A DNA stretch of 64,000 nt, taken from the NCBI GenBank assembly GCA_032622095.1, contig CP136061.1, positions 40,679,797 to 40,743,796 of the forward strand, in the 5' to 3' direction. Positions 24,083 through 36,855 of this stretch are shown in pieces (the stretch's first letter is position 1; each line of letters starts with the position of its first letter). Below the pieces are notes generated by a model, which saw nothing but the letters and a program-made list of their open reading frames with translations, was not told the origin of the DNA and searched no databases. The DNA comes from Siphonodentalium dalli (lineage: Eukaryota; Mollusca; Scaphopoda; Gadilida; Siphonodentaliidae). Position numbers and translations under genes: made by a program.

Positions 24083-25095
24083 TTCAATATAGAATTAATT
24101 GAATTTACGACCTCGTGGTTTTGTTTATATTTACCTTATGATTGCTAGAATATTTTTGCCGGAATATGCTGATGTCATCTCGTGAGGTCAATTGAGTTCG
24201 CATACTTTTTATTATATGTAAACACTGCAGAAATTACCACTTCAATTTACAACTGATGTGGTTTTCAGAACAAATATCATGTCTTCTATGGAATAAACCC
24301 ATTTAATGTCGCAATTGTCGTATTTGACAACATTTAATTGTGGTTTTATGTGAGCTTTATACGCCCATATAAAAAGCGTTAATTTATTAGTTTTTACACG
24401 GGAATATGGAAAGATCGGTTAATCCAAGGAAGTCTAGACGTATATTCTATACCTGTGTTACTCTTATCTTGACATTTTGTAAACTGCCGCAAGGTAGACT
24501 GCTCTGGACATCACTAGTGAAGTTTCAAGACAGGGGTGCCTCTATATGTGGGACCGGGGTGCGTGCATCCACCTGCTCATATATTATGGGTATCACAAAA
24601 CTAATATGATACATTCATGCTGATATATTCTTCCTGTGAAACGTACAACACAATTTGCCATTGCTAATTAATAAAATACCTATTAATTGGTTGCTTCCAC
24701 ATTGACTCAGTTATGAGGCCTTGGTCTGTCATATTGGCCCTCGGCCTCATAATTCAGTCAATGTGGAAACAATCATTTAATAACATATATTATATCGAAT
24801 AATTGCCCATAAATAATGCTAACCACATTCAACTATAGTATAAAACCAGATTGTCTGACACCCAAAGCCACCTGATTTTAGAGTTATCCATCTTCATCCA
24901 GCAATTTGGTCCAAGGCCACCAAAAAGTACCTGTGGTGAAAAATAATAGATTTTAAAAATCACTCTGAGCTTTGATGGGTGGGTCCTCAAGCATATATTT
25001 TTTACCCCCAAAGTCAAAGAAACAGTAATTTGTGAGCATTAATTCAGATTATGCCTCTTTAATCAACTCTATTTATAATTATAATTAAGAGATGG
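24083..25095. other. AT-rich intron sequence with one hairpin
   Basis: No supported exon. Inverted arms CTTCCACATTGACT...AGTCAATGTGGAA at 24682-24781 enclose a GGCCTTGG/CCTCGGCC-type centre. Confidence 0.5.
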
Positions 25096-25235
25096 GCTAA
25101 CCCTTTCTATACTAAATACTCATTGGCCAGTAATTCCCTTAGGGAATGTTCAGATAATAAGTTTAACCCTTTCTTTACTAAATACTCATTGATGAGTAGT
25201 TCCCTTATGGAATGTTCAGATAATAAGTTTAACTA
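25096..25235 (+). repeat. Family D array, left fragment (2 units)
   Basis: Two units of the TTAACCCTTTCTWTACTAAA...GTTCAGATAATAAGTTTAA type. The array is interrupted at 25236 by the foldback element and resumes at 30483. Confidence 0.85.
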
Positions 25236-26593
25236 GTCGGGGAGCCAATAAGGTCCACCTGCACCCCCCGATGATTACAAATAACCTTATTTTTATTGTT
25301 CCCTATGGTATCCAGATAAAGAATCCGGAATTCACCGAAAAATAAAGGTGGCCCTACTGGGTGCTAGAGCCATTTGAATCCAAGATGGCCGCCATTTCCT
25401 CTAACTCCGACCAGATGTATTTAATCGTTGTAATAGATCGGTTGTTAGCAAAAGACACAGACAAAATGTATGCCATTTTGTTGGTATGATGTCCTTCTTC
25501 TAAATGACGGCAAATAATTTCGAAAAAAAAATCAAAATGGCCGCCGAAAAATGACGTCATATGCACGAAAATAGGAAATTTAATTAATATCTCACCATAT
25601 CTTCCATTTTTCTTCACATTAATCCTAGTAAATGGCAATGTATTTGAGACAGGCATCAAGCGTGATATTATAGCGTCATTTTAAGACATTTGCCATTGAC
25701 GAGGGTTCAGTAATAGATACAGAAAGAGGATTTGAAAAAGAGGGGTGAAATTTTCGATTTTTTTGCAAGACGGTCTTGATAATCATTTTAACGACAAACC
25801 ACACAGGATGTTAATATAGAATGTCAACAACTATGTGCTTTATTTTATTGGACGGATGTTTTAATTCAATGGGAATGAAATTGGTGTAGAACATTTCCAA
25901 AATGGCCGCCTAAAATATGAAAAATGGTAAATATTGTCCCAGGGTGTCCTGCAATGGCTTACAAGTTGTGGTTGATATATACAATTGGCTAATCTGTATT
26001 ATATACATTGAATACTTATATGTCTGATGCACCATGGATCAATGTTTCTATTGTCACCACTGACATCACCAGAAATATTGGATATTTCTCTCACAAACTT
26101 GACATAAATATCGGCAAAAATTAACTTTTCAGGGTTGGACAATTTTTTTAAGTAAAATGCAACTATCATTGGTATCAAAGGTATTTATTGTTTTGGTCTA
26201 TCTTAAATGTGTCACACTACGGTGTTTATAGACCAAATTGCTCAAGATGGCTTCCAAAATGGCAACCAAATTTGTAAAAAGTTAATTTTTTACATATATC
26301 CCGAACATTATTATCTGCGTTATTCGACAAGGTAGCAAACTGTGACTCACTTGGTTATTATACGTGTTAGTTAATTAACCGACAACTACGTTCTATTCTG
26401 TTTGTCCCAGTTCCGTATGGGGCATGACAAATTCATTTTAAAGTTGCAGTATGGAACCTCTTTTGTGATTCTGGCCATATTATTGAAAGGAAATGGGCAA
26501 AACTTTGAGACGGAACTGAGATGAACCGTAATATGTGGCTATTCTGGCCCACCATGATAAAAAGTGATCAACTGGATAAAAGATGGATGCCAA

Positions 26594-27740
26594 TATGGCA
26601 GCCAGGGAGTTACTGTATGATCATAGGTGATGTGAATAGGTATACAGGGAGTTACTGTATGGTCATGAATGATGTGAATAGGTATACAATGAGTGACTAT
26701 ATGGTTATGAGTGGGGTGTCCATGGTGAGATGCATAGGAATATAAGGAGTGGCTGTATGGGCATGTGTGAGGTGAATCGGTATACATGTAGTGACTGTAC
26801 GGTATATTGTGTGTGGCCGATGTGATCGTATGGGCATTGCTGTGGTTTATAGATATAACGAGAGTAGCTACATGGTCATCCGTGTGTTGTTTATGTATAT
26901 ATGTAGTGACTGTAAGGTCGTGGTGGTCGTGATGTATATGTGTACCGTGTGTGGCTGTATTGTGACATGTGGTGTATATGTATATTTGTGCTGTCTGTAT
27001 GATCATGGATGGATTGCGTAGATAAATAGGGTGTGATTTTATGGTTATGGGTAATGTGTATAGGTACACATGGTATGCCTGTGGTCAAGATTGAAGTTAT
27101 ATGCATACCTGGAATAAGCTTTATGGTTATTGACGAGCGTGTGGCTATATAGGGAGTGCCATTTTTGGTAACGGGTGGGTCGTATATTTATATATGTTGT
27201 GGATGTATTATCATCGGTGGTGTATATGGTGTAGATGAATGATCATGGATGGCGTGTATGAGTATACAGTGAGTTGATTAATTGTCATGTGTGAGGTGTA
27301 TATGCAAGTATGAGACTTATGAGTGATCGTGTGTGCGGGTATTGGTATATTTGGAAGGGCTCACCATTGGTGGGTGAGGTGTATATGTATATCTGAATTG
27401 ACTCTATGGTCATGGGTATGGCGAATAGATATACATGTAGTGGCTGTATGGTCCATGGTGAGATGAATAGGTATAAAATGAGTGACTGTATGATCGTGAA
27501 TGTGAAATAATATGTATACATAGAGTGACTATATGGTCAGGTGTAGGAGTATACCTGGTGTTCATGCATGGTGATTCATGGCTGTATAGTCATTTGTGGC
27601 ATGTACCGGTATAGCCAAATAAGGCTGTATGGTCAGGTGTACGTGTATAGAGTGGGTGACTATATTGTCATTTGTGTGGTGTGTATGTACATATGAGGTC
27701 ATGGGATGCGTTGTACATGTATCATTTGGGTGGCTATCGC
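26594..27740. repeat. 42-bp subrepeats, left arm of foldback
   Basis: About 27 degenerate 42-bp units with the theme GGTATACAGGGAGTGACTGT followed by ATGGTCATG...GGTGAATA. Because 42 is divisible by three, long frames arise on both strands; they are shadows of the repeat. Confidence 0.75.
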
Positions 27741-27844
27741 TTTCCACAATAACTCAAGGATATGTTAATCAATAGAGAGGTCATGTCAAAGAGTTCTCCA
27801 CCTTGATAGTGTTTGTGTACATGGGGAACTTTAAACGTGAAAAG

Positions 27845-28770
27845 CGATAGCCACCCATTACCACACAGTCATTCCATATATGCATAAACACCACATACAT
27901 AACAATAGAGTGACCAACTGTATAAACGTACACCTGACCCATGACCATGGATGGCCATACAGCCATGCGTCACAATGCAAGTACACCGGGTATAATCCAA
28001 AAGATGACCCATAACCATAGAGTCACTCCTTGTATACCCATTCATCTCACCATTGGCCATACGGTCATCCCATGTATACCTATTCTCCACACACACATGG
28101 TCAAATAGACATTCAATATATACATCAACACCGCAACAATGACCATATAGTCACATCGGGTATACATATCCACCTCACCAATGGTCATATAGCCACTCGC
28201 TTCATACACATACCCTCATCCGTGGCACCTGGTATACTCCTTCATCTGACCTATGGCCATATAGTCACCCTGTGTGTACCTATTCAAAACATTCATACAT
28301 GATCATGGTCAATCATTGTATATATATTCACCTCACCCTTGGCCATGTCACTCCCTGTATCCCTATTTGTCACACCATAGCAGAATAGCCACTCAAGATA
28401 TACTAATACTCCCCAGCCATGTCAGTATATTCAATCCATGTATGCATATGCACATCATCCATGGCCATATAGCCTCTCGCTATATACACATACCCCTCGC
28501 CCATGACCATATAGCAACACATGTGTATGCCTGTATAACCTACACATGACCATACCGCAACGAGTCACCAAGCAGGAACACTGGGTATACTCATACACCT
28601 GACACATGACAATTTAGTCACTCCCTGCATAGCTATTCATTACATTTATGATCATACAGTCACTCATTGTATACATACATGTACTCGTCTCACCATTGAC
28701 CATACAATAACTCCCTGTATACCTATTCACCTTACCTATGATCATATAGTAACTCCCTGGCATTCACCCT
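27845..28770. repeat. 42-bp subrepeats, right arm of foldback
   Basis: The inverted counterpart of 26594-27740, with units such as CATATAGTCACTCCCTGTAT and ACCTATTCACC. About 22 units, more diverged than the outer arms. Confidence 0.75.
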
Positions 28771-29582
28771 ATATCCAGTTGATATGTTTTATCATAATGG
28801 ACCAGAATAGCCACATATTATGGTTCATCTCAGTTCCGTTTCAAAGTTCTGCCCATTTCCTTTCAATAATATGACAAGAATCACAAAAGAGGTTCTCCGC
28901 CAAATTTCATACTGCAACTTTAAAATGAATTTGTCATGCCCCATACGGAACTGGAACAAACATAATAGAACGTGGTTGTCAGCTAATTAACTAACACGTA
29001 TAATAACCAAGTGAGTCACAATTTAATACCTTGTCGGATAACGCAGAGAATAATGTTCGGGATATATGTAAAAAAATAACTTTTTACAAATTTGGTTGCC
29101 ATTTTGGAAGCCATCTTGAGCAATTTGGTCTATAAACACCGTAGTGTGACACATTTAAGATAGACCAAAACAATAAATACCTTTGATACCAATGATAGTT
29201 GCATTTTACTTTTAAACATTGTCCAATTGTCCAATTTTTGCCGATATTTATGTCAAGTTTGTGAGAGAAATATCCAATATTTCTGGTGATGTCAGTGGTG
29301 ACAATAGAAACAATGATCCATGGTGCATCAGACATGTAAGTATTCAATGTATATAATACAGATTAGCCAATTGTATATATCAACCACAACTTGTAAGCCA
29401 TTGCAGGACACCCTGGGACAATATTTACCATTTTTCATATTTTCGGCGGCCATTTTGGAAATGTTCTACACCAATTTCATTCCCATTGAAGTAAAACATC
29501 CGTCCAATAAAATAAAGCACATAGTTGTTGACATTCTATATTAACATCCTGTGTGGTTTGTCGTTAAAATGACTATCAAGAC

Positions 29583-30308
29583 CGTCTTGCAAAAAAATCG
29601 AAAATTTCACCCCTCATTTTCAAATCCTCTTTCTGTATCTATTACTGAACCCTCGTCAATGGCAAATGTCTTAAAATGACGCTATAATATCACGCTTGAT
29701 GCCTGTCTCAAATACATTGCCATTTACTAGGATTAATGTGAAGAAAAATGGAAGATATGGTGAGATATTAATTAAATTTCCTATTTTCGTGCATATGACG
29801 TCATTTTTCGGCGGCCATTTTGAATTTTTTTCGAAATTATTTGCCGTCATTTTGAAGAAGGACATCATACCAACAAAATGGCATACATTTTGTCTGTGTC
29901 TTTTGCTAACAACCGATCTATTACAACGATTAAATACAGCAAAATCGTCTTGCAAAAAAAATCGAAAATTTCACCCCTATTTTTCAAATCCTCTTTCTGT
30001 ATCTATTACTGAACCCTCGTCAATAGCAAATGTCTTAAAATGACGCTATAATATCACGCTTGATGACTGTCTCAAAAACATTGCCATTTACTAATGATTA
30101 ATATGAAGAAAAATGGAAGATATGGTGAAATATTAATTAAATTTCCTATTTTCGTGCATATGACGTCATTTTTCGGCAGCCATTTTGAATTTTTTCGAAA
30201 TTATTTGCCGTCATTTAGAAGAAGGACATCATACCAACAAAATGGCATACATTTTGTCTGTGTCTTTTGCTAACAACCGATCTATTACAACGATTAAATA
30301 CATCTGGT
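29583..30308. repeat. 363-bp tandem duplication in the foldback right arm
   Basis: CGTCTTGCAAAAAAATCG starts both copies (29583 and 29946). The left arm has only one equivalent, so the duplication arose after the palindrome formed or was lost from the left arm. Confidence 0.8.
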
Positions 30309-30482
30309 CGGAGTTAGAGGAAATGGCGGCCATCTTGGATTCAAATGGCTCTAGCACCCAGTAGGGCCACCTTTATTTTTCGGTGAATTCCAGATTCTTT
30401 ATCTGGATACCATAGGGAACAATAAAAATAAGGTTATTTGTAATCATCGGGGGGTGCAGGTGGACCTTATTGGCTCCCCGAC

Positions 30483-32317
30483 TAAACCCTTTCAATACTA
30501 AAGCATCATTGATGAGTACATGCATGGAATGAGATAAGCTTCTCCTCAATACCACCAATTCAAGGAAAAACACTTTAAAAAACCCATACATATACATGTA
30601 AAAAATGTTCTTTTTGTTGTGTCTTTGTAATCAATGTTTGTTTATGTTACAGCAGAAACCAAAATTCATTGGTATTGCTAAATAAAACTTGAAACTTGAG
30701 TAGTTATCCCATAGGAAATGTTCAGATAATAAGTTCAATCACTTCTATACTAAATACTCGTCAACGGCCTTAGGAAATGTTCAGATAAGTTTAACCCTTT
30801 CTATACTAATGCATCATGATGAGTAGTTATCCCGTATTCATTGGTGAGTAGTTATCCCATAGGAAATGTTCAGACAATAAGTTTAACCCTTTCTATACTA
30901 AAGCATCATTGATGAGTAGTTATCCCATATGAAATGTTCAGATAATAAGTTTAACCCTTTCTACAATAAAGCATCATTGATGAGTAGTTATCCCATAGGA
31001 AATGTTCAGACAATAAGTTTAACCCTTTCTATACTAAAGCACCATTGATGAGTAGTTATCCCATAGGAAATGTTCACATAATAAGTTTAACCCTTTCTAT
31101 ACTAAAGCACCATTGATGAGTAGTAATTCCATAGGAAATGTTCAGACAATAAGTTTAACCCTTTCTATAATAAAGCATCATCGATGAGTAGTTATCCCAT
31201 AGGAAATGTTCACATAATAAGTTTAACCCATTCTATACTAAAGCATCATTGATGAGTAGTTATCCCATAGGAAATGTTCAGACAATAAGTTTAACCCTTT
31301 CTATAATAAAGCATCATTGATGAGTAGTTATCCCATAGGAAATGTTCAGACAATTAGTTTAGCCCTTTCTATACTAAAGCATCATTGATGAGTAGTTATC
31401 CCATAGGAAATGTTCAGATAATAAGTTTAACCCTTTCTATGCTAAAGCATCATTGATGAGTAGTTATCCCATAGGAAATGTTCAGATAATAAGTTGAACC
31501 CTTTCTATGCTAAAGCATCATTGATGAGTAGTTATCCCATAGGAAATGTTCAGATAATAAGTTTAACCCTTTCTATAATAAAGCATCATTGATGAGTAGT
31601 TATCCCATAGGAAATGTTCAGATAATAAGTTTAACCCTTTCTATAATAAAGCATCATTGATGAGTAGGTATCCCATAGGAAATGTTCAGATAATAAGTTT
31701 AACCCTTTCTATAATAAAGCATCATTGATGAGTAGGTATCCCATAGGAAATGTTCAGATAATAAGTTTAACCCTTTCTATGCTAAAGCATCATTGATGAG
31801 TAGTTATCCCATAGGAAATGTTCAGATAATAAGTTTAACCCTTTCTATACCAAATACTCATTGACGAGTAGTTATCCCATAGGAAATGTTCAGATAATAA
31901 GTTTAACCCTTTCTATAATAAAGCATCATTGACGAGTAGTTATCCCATAGGAAATGTTCAGATAATAAGTTTAACCCTTTCTATAATAAAGCATCATTGA
32001 CGAGTAGTTATCCCATAGGAAATGTTCAGATAATAAGTTTAACCCTTTCTATAATAAAGCATCATTGACGAGTAGTTATCCCATAGGAAATGTTCAGATA
32101 ATAAGTTTAACCCTTTCTATAATAAAGCATCATTGACGAGTAGTTATCCCATAGGAAATGTTCAGATAATAAGTTTAACCCTTTCTATAATAAAGCATCA
32201 TTGACGAGTAGTTATCCCATAGGAAATGTTCAGATAATAAGTTTAACCCTTTCTATACTAATGCATCATTGATGAGTAGTTATCCCATAGGAAATGTTCA
32301 GATAATAAGGTCGATTG
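30483..32317 (+). repeat. 68-bp TTAA-bounded tandem array (family D)
   Basis: About 26 units; the regular part from 30870 has the form TTTAACCCTTTCTATAATAA, AGCATCATTGATGAGTAGTT, ATCCCATAGG, AAATGTTCAGATAATAAG. Every unit carries TTAACCC at its junction. Runs of identical variants (for example GACGAGTAG at about 31930-32210) indicate local amplification. The tail at 32318-32385 resembles the tails at 4526 and 5190. Confidence 0.9.
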
Positions 32318-32451
32318 TTGAACTCTTTACCTGAACATTTCCACCAATGATTATGAATCATTCTACTCTTGTATTATATATTATATTGTGAACTCACTGC
32401 CCACTTGCAGATATCATGAATATACAATTTAATACAAAATATATCCTTCAG

Positions 32452-32795
32452 CTTCAACCAAAGTGTGTAACGGCTCTGCTTTAAACAGCAATCAACTGAC
32501 TGCGAGAGCTTCAACCAAAGTGTGTAACGACTCTGCTTTAAACAGCAATCAACTGACTGTGAGAGCTTCAACCAAAGTGCGTAACGACTCTGCTTTAAAC
32601 AGCAATCAACTGACTGTGAGAGCTTCAACCAAAGTGCGTAACGACTCTGCTTTAAACAGCAATCAACTGACTGCGAGAGCTGCTACATCCTGTGAAGCTA
32701 AGATAGGCACTTCAGTGGCCAGTCAGAAGCGTCCAATACCTTTAAAGTACCTTTACTACTGTGATCTGTGCCATTTGAACTGCGAAACCAAAGAT
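32452..32795 (+). CDS. ZFR-like protein, exon 3: 19-residue repeats and start of finger 1
   Basis: The acceptor ATATCCTTCAG precedes 32452, which enters in phase 1 and so joins exon 2. The exon starts with four in-frame copies of a 57-bp (19-residue) repeat, ASTKVCNGSALNSNQLTAR in the first copy, then a short polar segment and YLYYCDLCHLNCETKD, the first half of a C2H2 finger (the Cys-x2-Cys pair). It ends in phase 0 before a strong donor GTAAGT (32796). The finger is completed by exon 4. Family knowledge: ZFR has paired U1-type fingers that bind double-stranded RNA in the nucleus. The repeats look like a coding minisatellite; copy number may vary between individuals. Confidence 0.8.
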
Positions 32796-32809
32796 GTAAG
32801 TCATGTAAA

Positions 32810-32900
32810 CCTTTGGTGCAACATTAAAGATTCTATGCCAGTGCATTCTCTTATATATACAAGTCTCCCATATGGAGCCTTATATATAAGAGAATTGGAA
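32810..32900. repeat. Family B hairpin fragment
   Basis: Contains GTGCATTCTCTTATATATAC and the inverted CTTATATATAAGAGAA, with most of the distal stem lost. It starts about 15 bp after the exon 3 donor. Confidence 0.6.
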
Positions 32901-33258
32901 AAAGATGGCCACCAACAGCCATCTTGGATTTTACTCTTTGTATGACTAAATCCTTCTGCCCACAAAAGAGGCCAACTCCCTCATTCGATCATCACCAAAC
33001 TTCATATGGATCTTCGGGGTGACCTGTAGATAAGAGCCATCCCAGATTTTACTCTTTCTAGTCGTATTACTGCATCCTTTGGCACTCCCTACAGCCAAAC
33101 TCTATCATCCAATTAATCCCAAACTGTTTATGGATCTTCAGAGTTACCTCTAGTTACATAAGCATATAAACTGTCCGAGTTCCCTATTGCTCTATGGACT
33201 GTGTTATACAGCATGATCCCATTTCCATGTTGAGCTACAGCGTCATTGACACTTTCAT
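32901..33258 (+). repeat. Family E repeat, right-end fragment
   Basis: Contains GCCATCTTGGATTTTACTCT, ATGGATCTTCGGGGTGACCT and the family end GTTGAGCTACAGCGTCATTG. No coding content. Confidence 0.75.
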
Positions 33259-33261
33259 ATA

Positions 33262-33655
33262 ATGTATACTGTGGGGGGTATCCTTAAATCCACTGGAACA
33301 GTCACACCTCCAGTTATATCATGCATTGAGGGTGTATCCTTAAATCCACTGGAACAGTATCCACCTCCAGTTATATCATGCATTGAGGGGGTATCCTTAA
33401 ATCACTGGAACAGTCTCACCACCTCCAGTTATATCATGCATTGAGGGGGTATCCTTAAATCCACTGGAACAGTCACACCTCCAGTTATATCATGCATTGA
33501 GGGGGTATCCTTAAATCCACTGGAACAGTCACACCTCCAGTTATATCATGCATTGAGGGGGTATCCTTAAATCCACTGGAACAGTCACACCTCCAGTTAT
33601 ATCATGCATTGAGGGGGTATCCTTAAATCACTGGAACAGTCTCACCACCTCTAGT
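33262..33655 (+). repeat. 56-bp tandem repeat, about 7 copies
   Basis: The unit is GGGGGTATCCTTAAATCCAC, TGGAACAGTCACACCTCCAG, TTATATCATGCATTGA, with small length variants. Two more copies are at 34390-34540. Confidence 0.85.
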
Positions 33656-34540
33656 TGTACCCCCGCAACGAAGTTAGGGGGGGGTATGCTGGAGTCAGGG
33701 AGTCAGCTCGTCCATCCGTCGTCCATCCATGGACACAAATTTGTCCGAATTTTTTCTCAGTCGTTTTATGATCAATTTCCATGAAACTTGGCACAGACAT
33801 CAACCACCATGGGAACCTGTGCACCTGCGATTATGACGTCTGTCGGTCTTTTTTTGGTGGAGTTATCCCCCCTTTTTCGACTTAGAACATTTTCGCAACA
33901 TGTATACTTTTGTCCGAGCTTTTATTCCTACATTTTTCGGGTAAATTTTTTAAAACGTGGCACAGATATTTAGTACTATAGGAACTTGTGCACCTGCGAT
34001 TATGACGTCTGTCCGACATTTTTTGGTGGAGTTATCCCCCTATTTCGACTTAGAAACTTTTTTTGCAACATGCATAATTTTGTTCGAGCTTTTATTCCTA
34101 CATTTTTCAGTCAATGTTTTTTAATCTTGGCACTGATATTTAGTACCATGGAAACCTGTGCACCTGCGATTATAACGTCTGTCCGACATTTTTTGTGTGG
34201 AGTTATTCCCCTTTTTCGACTTAGAATTTTTTTCGCAACATACATAATTTTGTCCAAGCTTTTATTCCTACATTTTTCTGTCAATAGGTTTAGGATTAGG
34301 GTTATGGTTGTACACCTGCAATGGGAACTGTTATTTTATTATTTTAACTAAATGTTTACACACATGTGAAACATCTTAGTATTTTAAAAACAGGGGGTAT
34401 CCGTAGTCCCATTGGGACGGTCACACCTCTAGTTATATCATGCATTGAGGGGGTATCCTTAAATCACTGGAACAGTCTCACCACCTCCAGTTATATCATG
34501 TTCATTGAGGGGGTATCCTTAAATCCACTGGAACAGTCTG
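33656..34540 (+). repeat. Dispersed repeat with 170-bp internal units
   Basis: Begins ACCCCCGCAACGAAGTTAGG followed by GTCCATCCGTCGTCC-type sequence. Three internal units of about 170 bp share GTGCACCTGCGATTATGACG (about 33819, 33989 and 34158). The segment closes with copies of the 56-bp unit. No credible protein. Confidence 0.7.
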
Positions 34541-35540
34541 GTATGTGAGTTTATCAGCTCAAAACACAGGTCATGTTCAAATATGGGTTCGGTCTGCCCA
34601 TTTTTGCCAGAGTTATGGCCCCTTTTTGACTTAGAATCTGTCCGTCTGCTCGGAAAGTTTCCCAATGATAACTTTATTGTTGGGTTATCGAATCGAAACT
34701 AAATTTAGTATGTGAGTTTATGAGCTTAATACAGGTCAACTTCAAATATAGGTCGGTCTGCCCATTTTTGCTGGAGTTATGGCCCCTTTTTTACTTCTTA
34801 TTTTGTCATTTTGAGGTTTCCAGATGATAACTTTAGTTTTGTAATGTGATTGTTTTTTAATTTGAATGTGAATTAACCACATGAAGATATAGGTCAAGTT
34901 CGAATTTGGGTTTGGTCTACCCATTTTTGACGGAGTTATGGTCCTTGTTGACTTAAATTTGCCGATTATTTTGGTTTCCAGATGATAACTTTTAAGTTAT
35001 CTTTTAAGTTATCTTATTGTTTTTAAATTCAACTGAATCTCTTGATATTTGGTACGTGGTTCAAATTTCAGAAGACAAAGGCTGAATTTGGTGACAGTCA
35101 CGGTCCGATGAATATTGACAGAGTTTTAATAAACCTATCCTTACTATAAAAGCCACCTTTTCAGGCGACATATGGTCAGCGACCTTTTAATGTCTCCCGA
35201 AAATTTTATTTTTTGGGGGACTATTGTAATCAGCCGCGTCCGTCTGGAGTTATAACTGCAGTAATGACCATCCTATTTGATTGAAACTTGGTATGTAGGT
35301 GTCTCAACCAAGAACACAGGTGCTCTGCGATCCGATGTTCTTTTGTGGAGTTATTTACCTTTTTCAACTTTATTTTTACTTTAATTTTTTACTAAATTTC
35401 TCACTTTTTCGGTTTCCGGATGATATCTCAAGTTTGGATCCTTTAATTGCAAATACCATTTTTATGTGGATCAGTCATATCAAGATACAGGTTGAGTTCG
35501 AACTTGAGTTTGATCTGATGATTTTTCCTAGAGTTATGGA
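34541..35540 (+). repeat. 155-bp tandem units and family G repeat
   Basis: Several units containing CAGGTCAAGTTCGAA-type sequence, CTGCCCATTTTTGC and GAGTTATGGCCCC are spaced about 150-165 bp apart (34540-35060). From about 35195 a family-G segment starts with TCCCGAAAATTTTATTTTTT and GGGGGACTATTG. These resemble the repeat at 52404-52895. Confidence 0.55.
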
Positions 35541-36855
35541 TAGGGTTGCCACGACTATGAGTTTTCATAATTGACTAATTGACGGTTAGTCGATTAATCG
35601 TTTATATATACGGCCTATATTACACCCTGTCCAGGTAAACAAGTGATAAATGCGAAATTACAATGACTACTTTACATCCATTTAAAAACTGTCAGTCAGC
35701 AGGCTTGTCATTCTGAAGCCCCCGCCCATCATCGGCCACCTAAACTTTGCGCAGCCGGTAAATGCCCTCCCTGTCGTTATTCCTGCGGACGAGAATTTTT
35801 TCTAATATCTGTCCAGTCAATCAATGTTCCATGTGAACATGCGTTGCGGTGCCAATTGAAAGCATGTGGAATTGTTGCATACTTATTGAAAACAGACTAT
35901 AGTTAGTTTTGCAGAGAATCCCATAGTGTATCGATTCATTATTACATCACCTAACATATATATATAGAGCACTTTTATTTCACGGGCTTTGGTGTGTGCA
36001 CATACTGCTTGTTAATTACAAATTAATAGATCTCCGGCAAAGATATCTTGGAAACTGAACTATTGGTTATATATTTCTTGCTTGCAAGATTCTAGAAGAA
36101 AATTCGAAAATCGGTACAAAGTACGCCAAAGTACGCCTAAAGTACGCACACTGTCGTCAAACCCGATCAGGTTCCCTACCAATCATGGCACAGTCCTTTC
36201 GCTATAAAAGCGATTGACACTTGAGTTGCAGTCTTTTTCAATTTCTTCCATCTCGCAAGATAAGTCGCTATGTTCAATCTGTTTAAACTTTAATGAATGT
36301 TATCTTGACTATATTGTTAATGACAACGCGACATTTCCTCATTCCGTGCAATGGCACGTGGTTTTCAGAAATACGTTTTCACGTTTGATTGATCAACAAT
36401 CCTTTATTCTACAATTCTGTCTCGTCATTGTTTGCTAGGGGTTTTGCGAATTCCTCTCTTCAATGACAGTGCTCCGTCGATATATAATTGCAATAACACT
36501 AAAATAATTTTGTTTTGTTTACAAGAATCACTCAGAATAATTGTCGTTTTTTGCTTCGCAAACGATGCCTTTTCTCGTTTGGTCTTCCCGCTCTTGGTAT
36601 AATTCGGGTTCTCGTCGGGATTTTCAAACATGTACCGGTTGCAATACGGTGTTGACTTATATTAATATAAACTCTGCTCCAGTTTGGAGTGGTCACTTTG
36701 ACTGAAAATTCCTATCAAAACAATTTGGAAAGAATATTGTACAACATTTCTACTCATGGATGCCAGATAAACTAGCCAATGTGAGGCTTGTCTCTACATT
36801 GCATACAGTATTAAATTCTGTTACGATGACAACTTCGTACATATTATTTTCCCTC
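35541..36855. other. No recognised feature
   Basis: Unique-looking AT-rich sequence with a triple GTACGCC motif at about 36120-36148. No supported exon. Confidence 0.4.

Larger units (their letters stand above)
25236..30482. mobile_element. Giant foldback element, 5.25 kb
   Basis: The whole segment is one long inverted repeat. The left end GTCGGGGAGCCAATAAGG is matched by CCTTATTGGCTCCCCGAC at the right end, with TA on each outer side. The arms are about 2.5 and 2.65 kb and stay complementary through the outer unique part (25236 to about 26590; about 28785 to 30482) and the inner 42-bp repeats, meeting at a loop of roughly 90 bp near 27750-27840. The right arm has an extra 363-bp tandem duplication (29583-30308). 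No transposase frame is seen. The architecture resembles Drosophila Foldback and Galileo elements, whose long ends contain tandem subrepeats; the superfamily here is undetermined. Confidence 0.85.

Noticed and set aside
26539-27069. 176-codon minus-strand frame rich in His and Thr
   Set aside because: Produced by the 42-bp subrepeats of the foldback element; frames on the other strand are also open.
30870-32317. CRISPR-like regular repeats
   Set aside because: Whole units repeat with no unique spacers, and the DNA is eukaryotic with introns; it is a satellite-type array.
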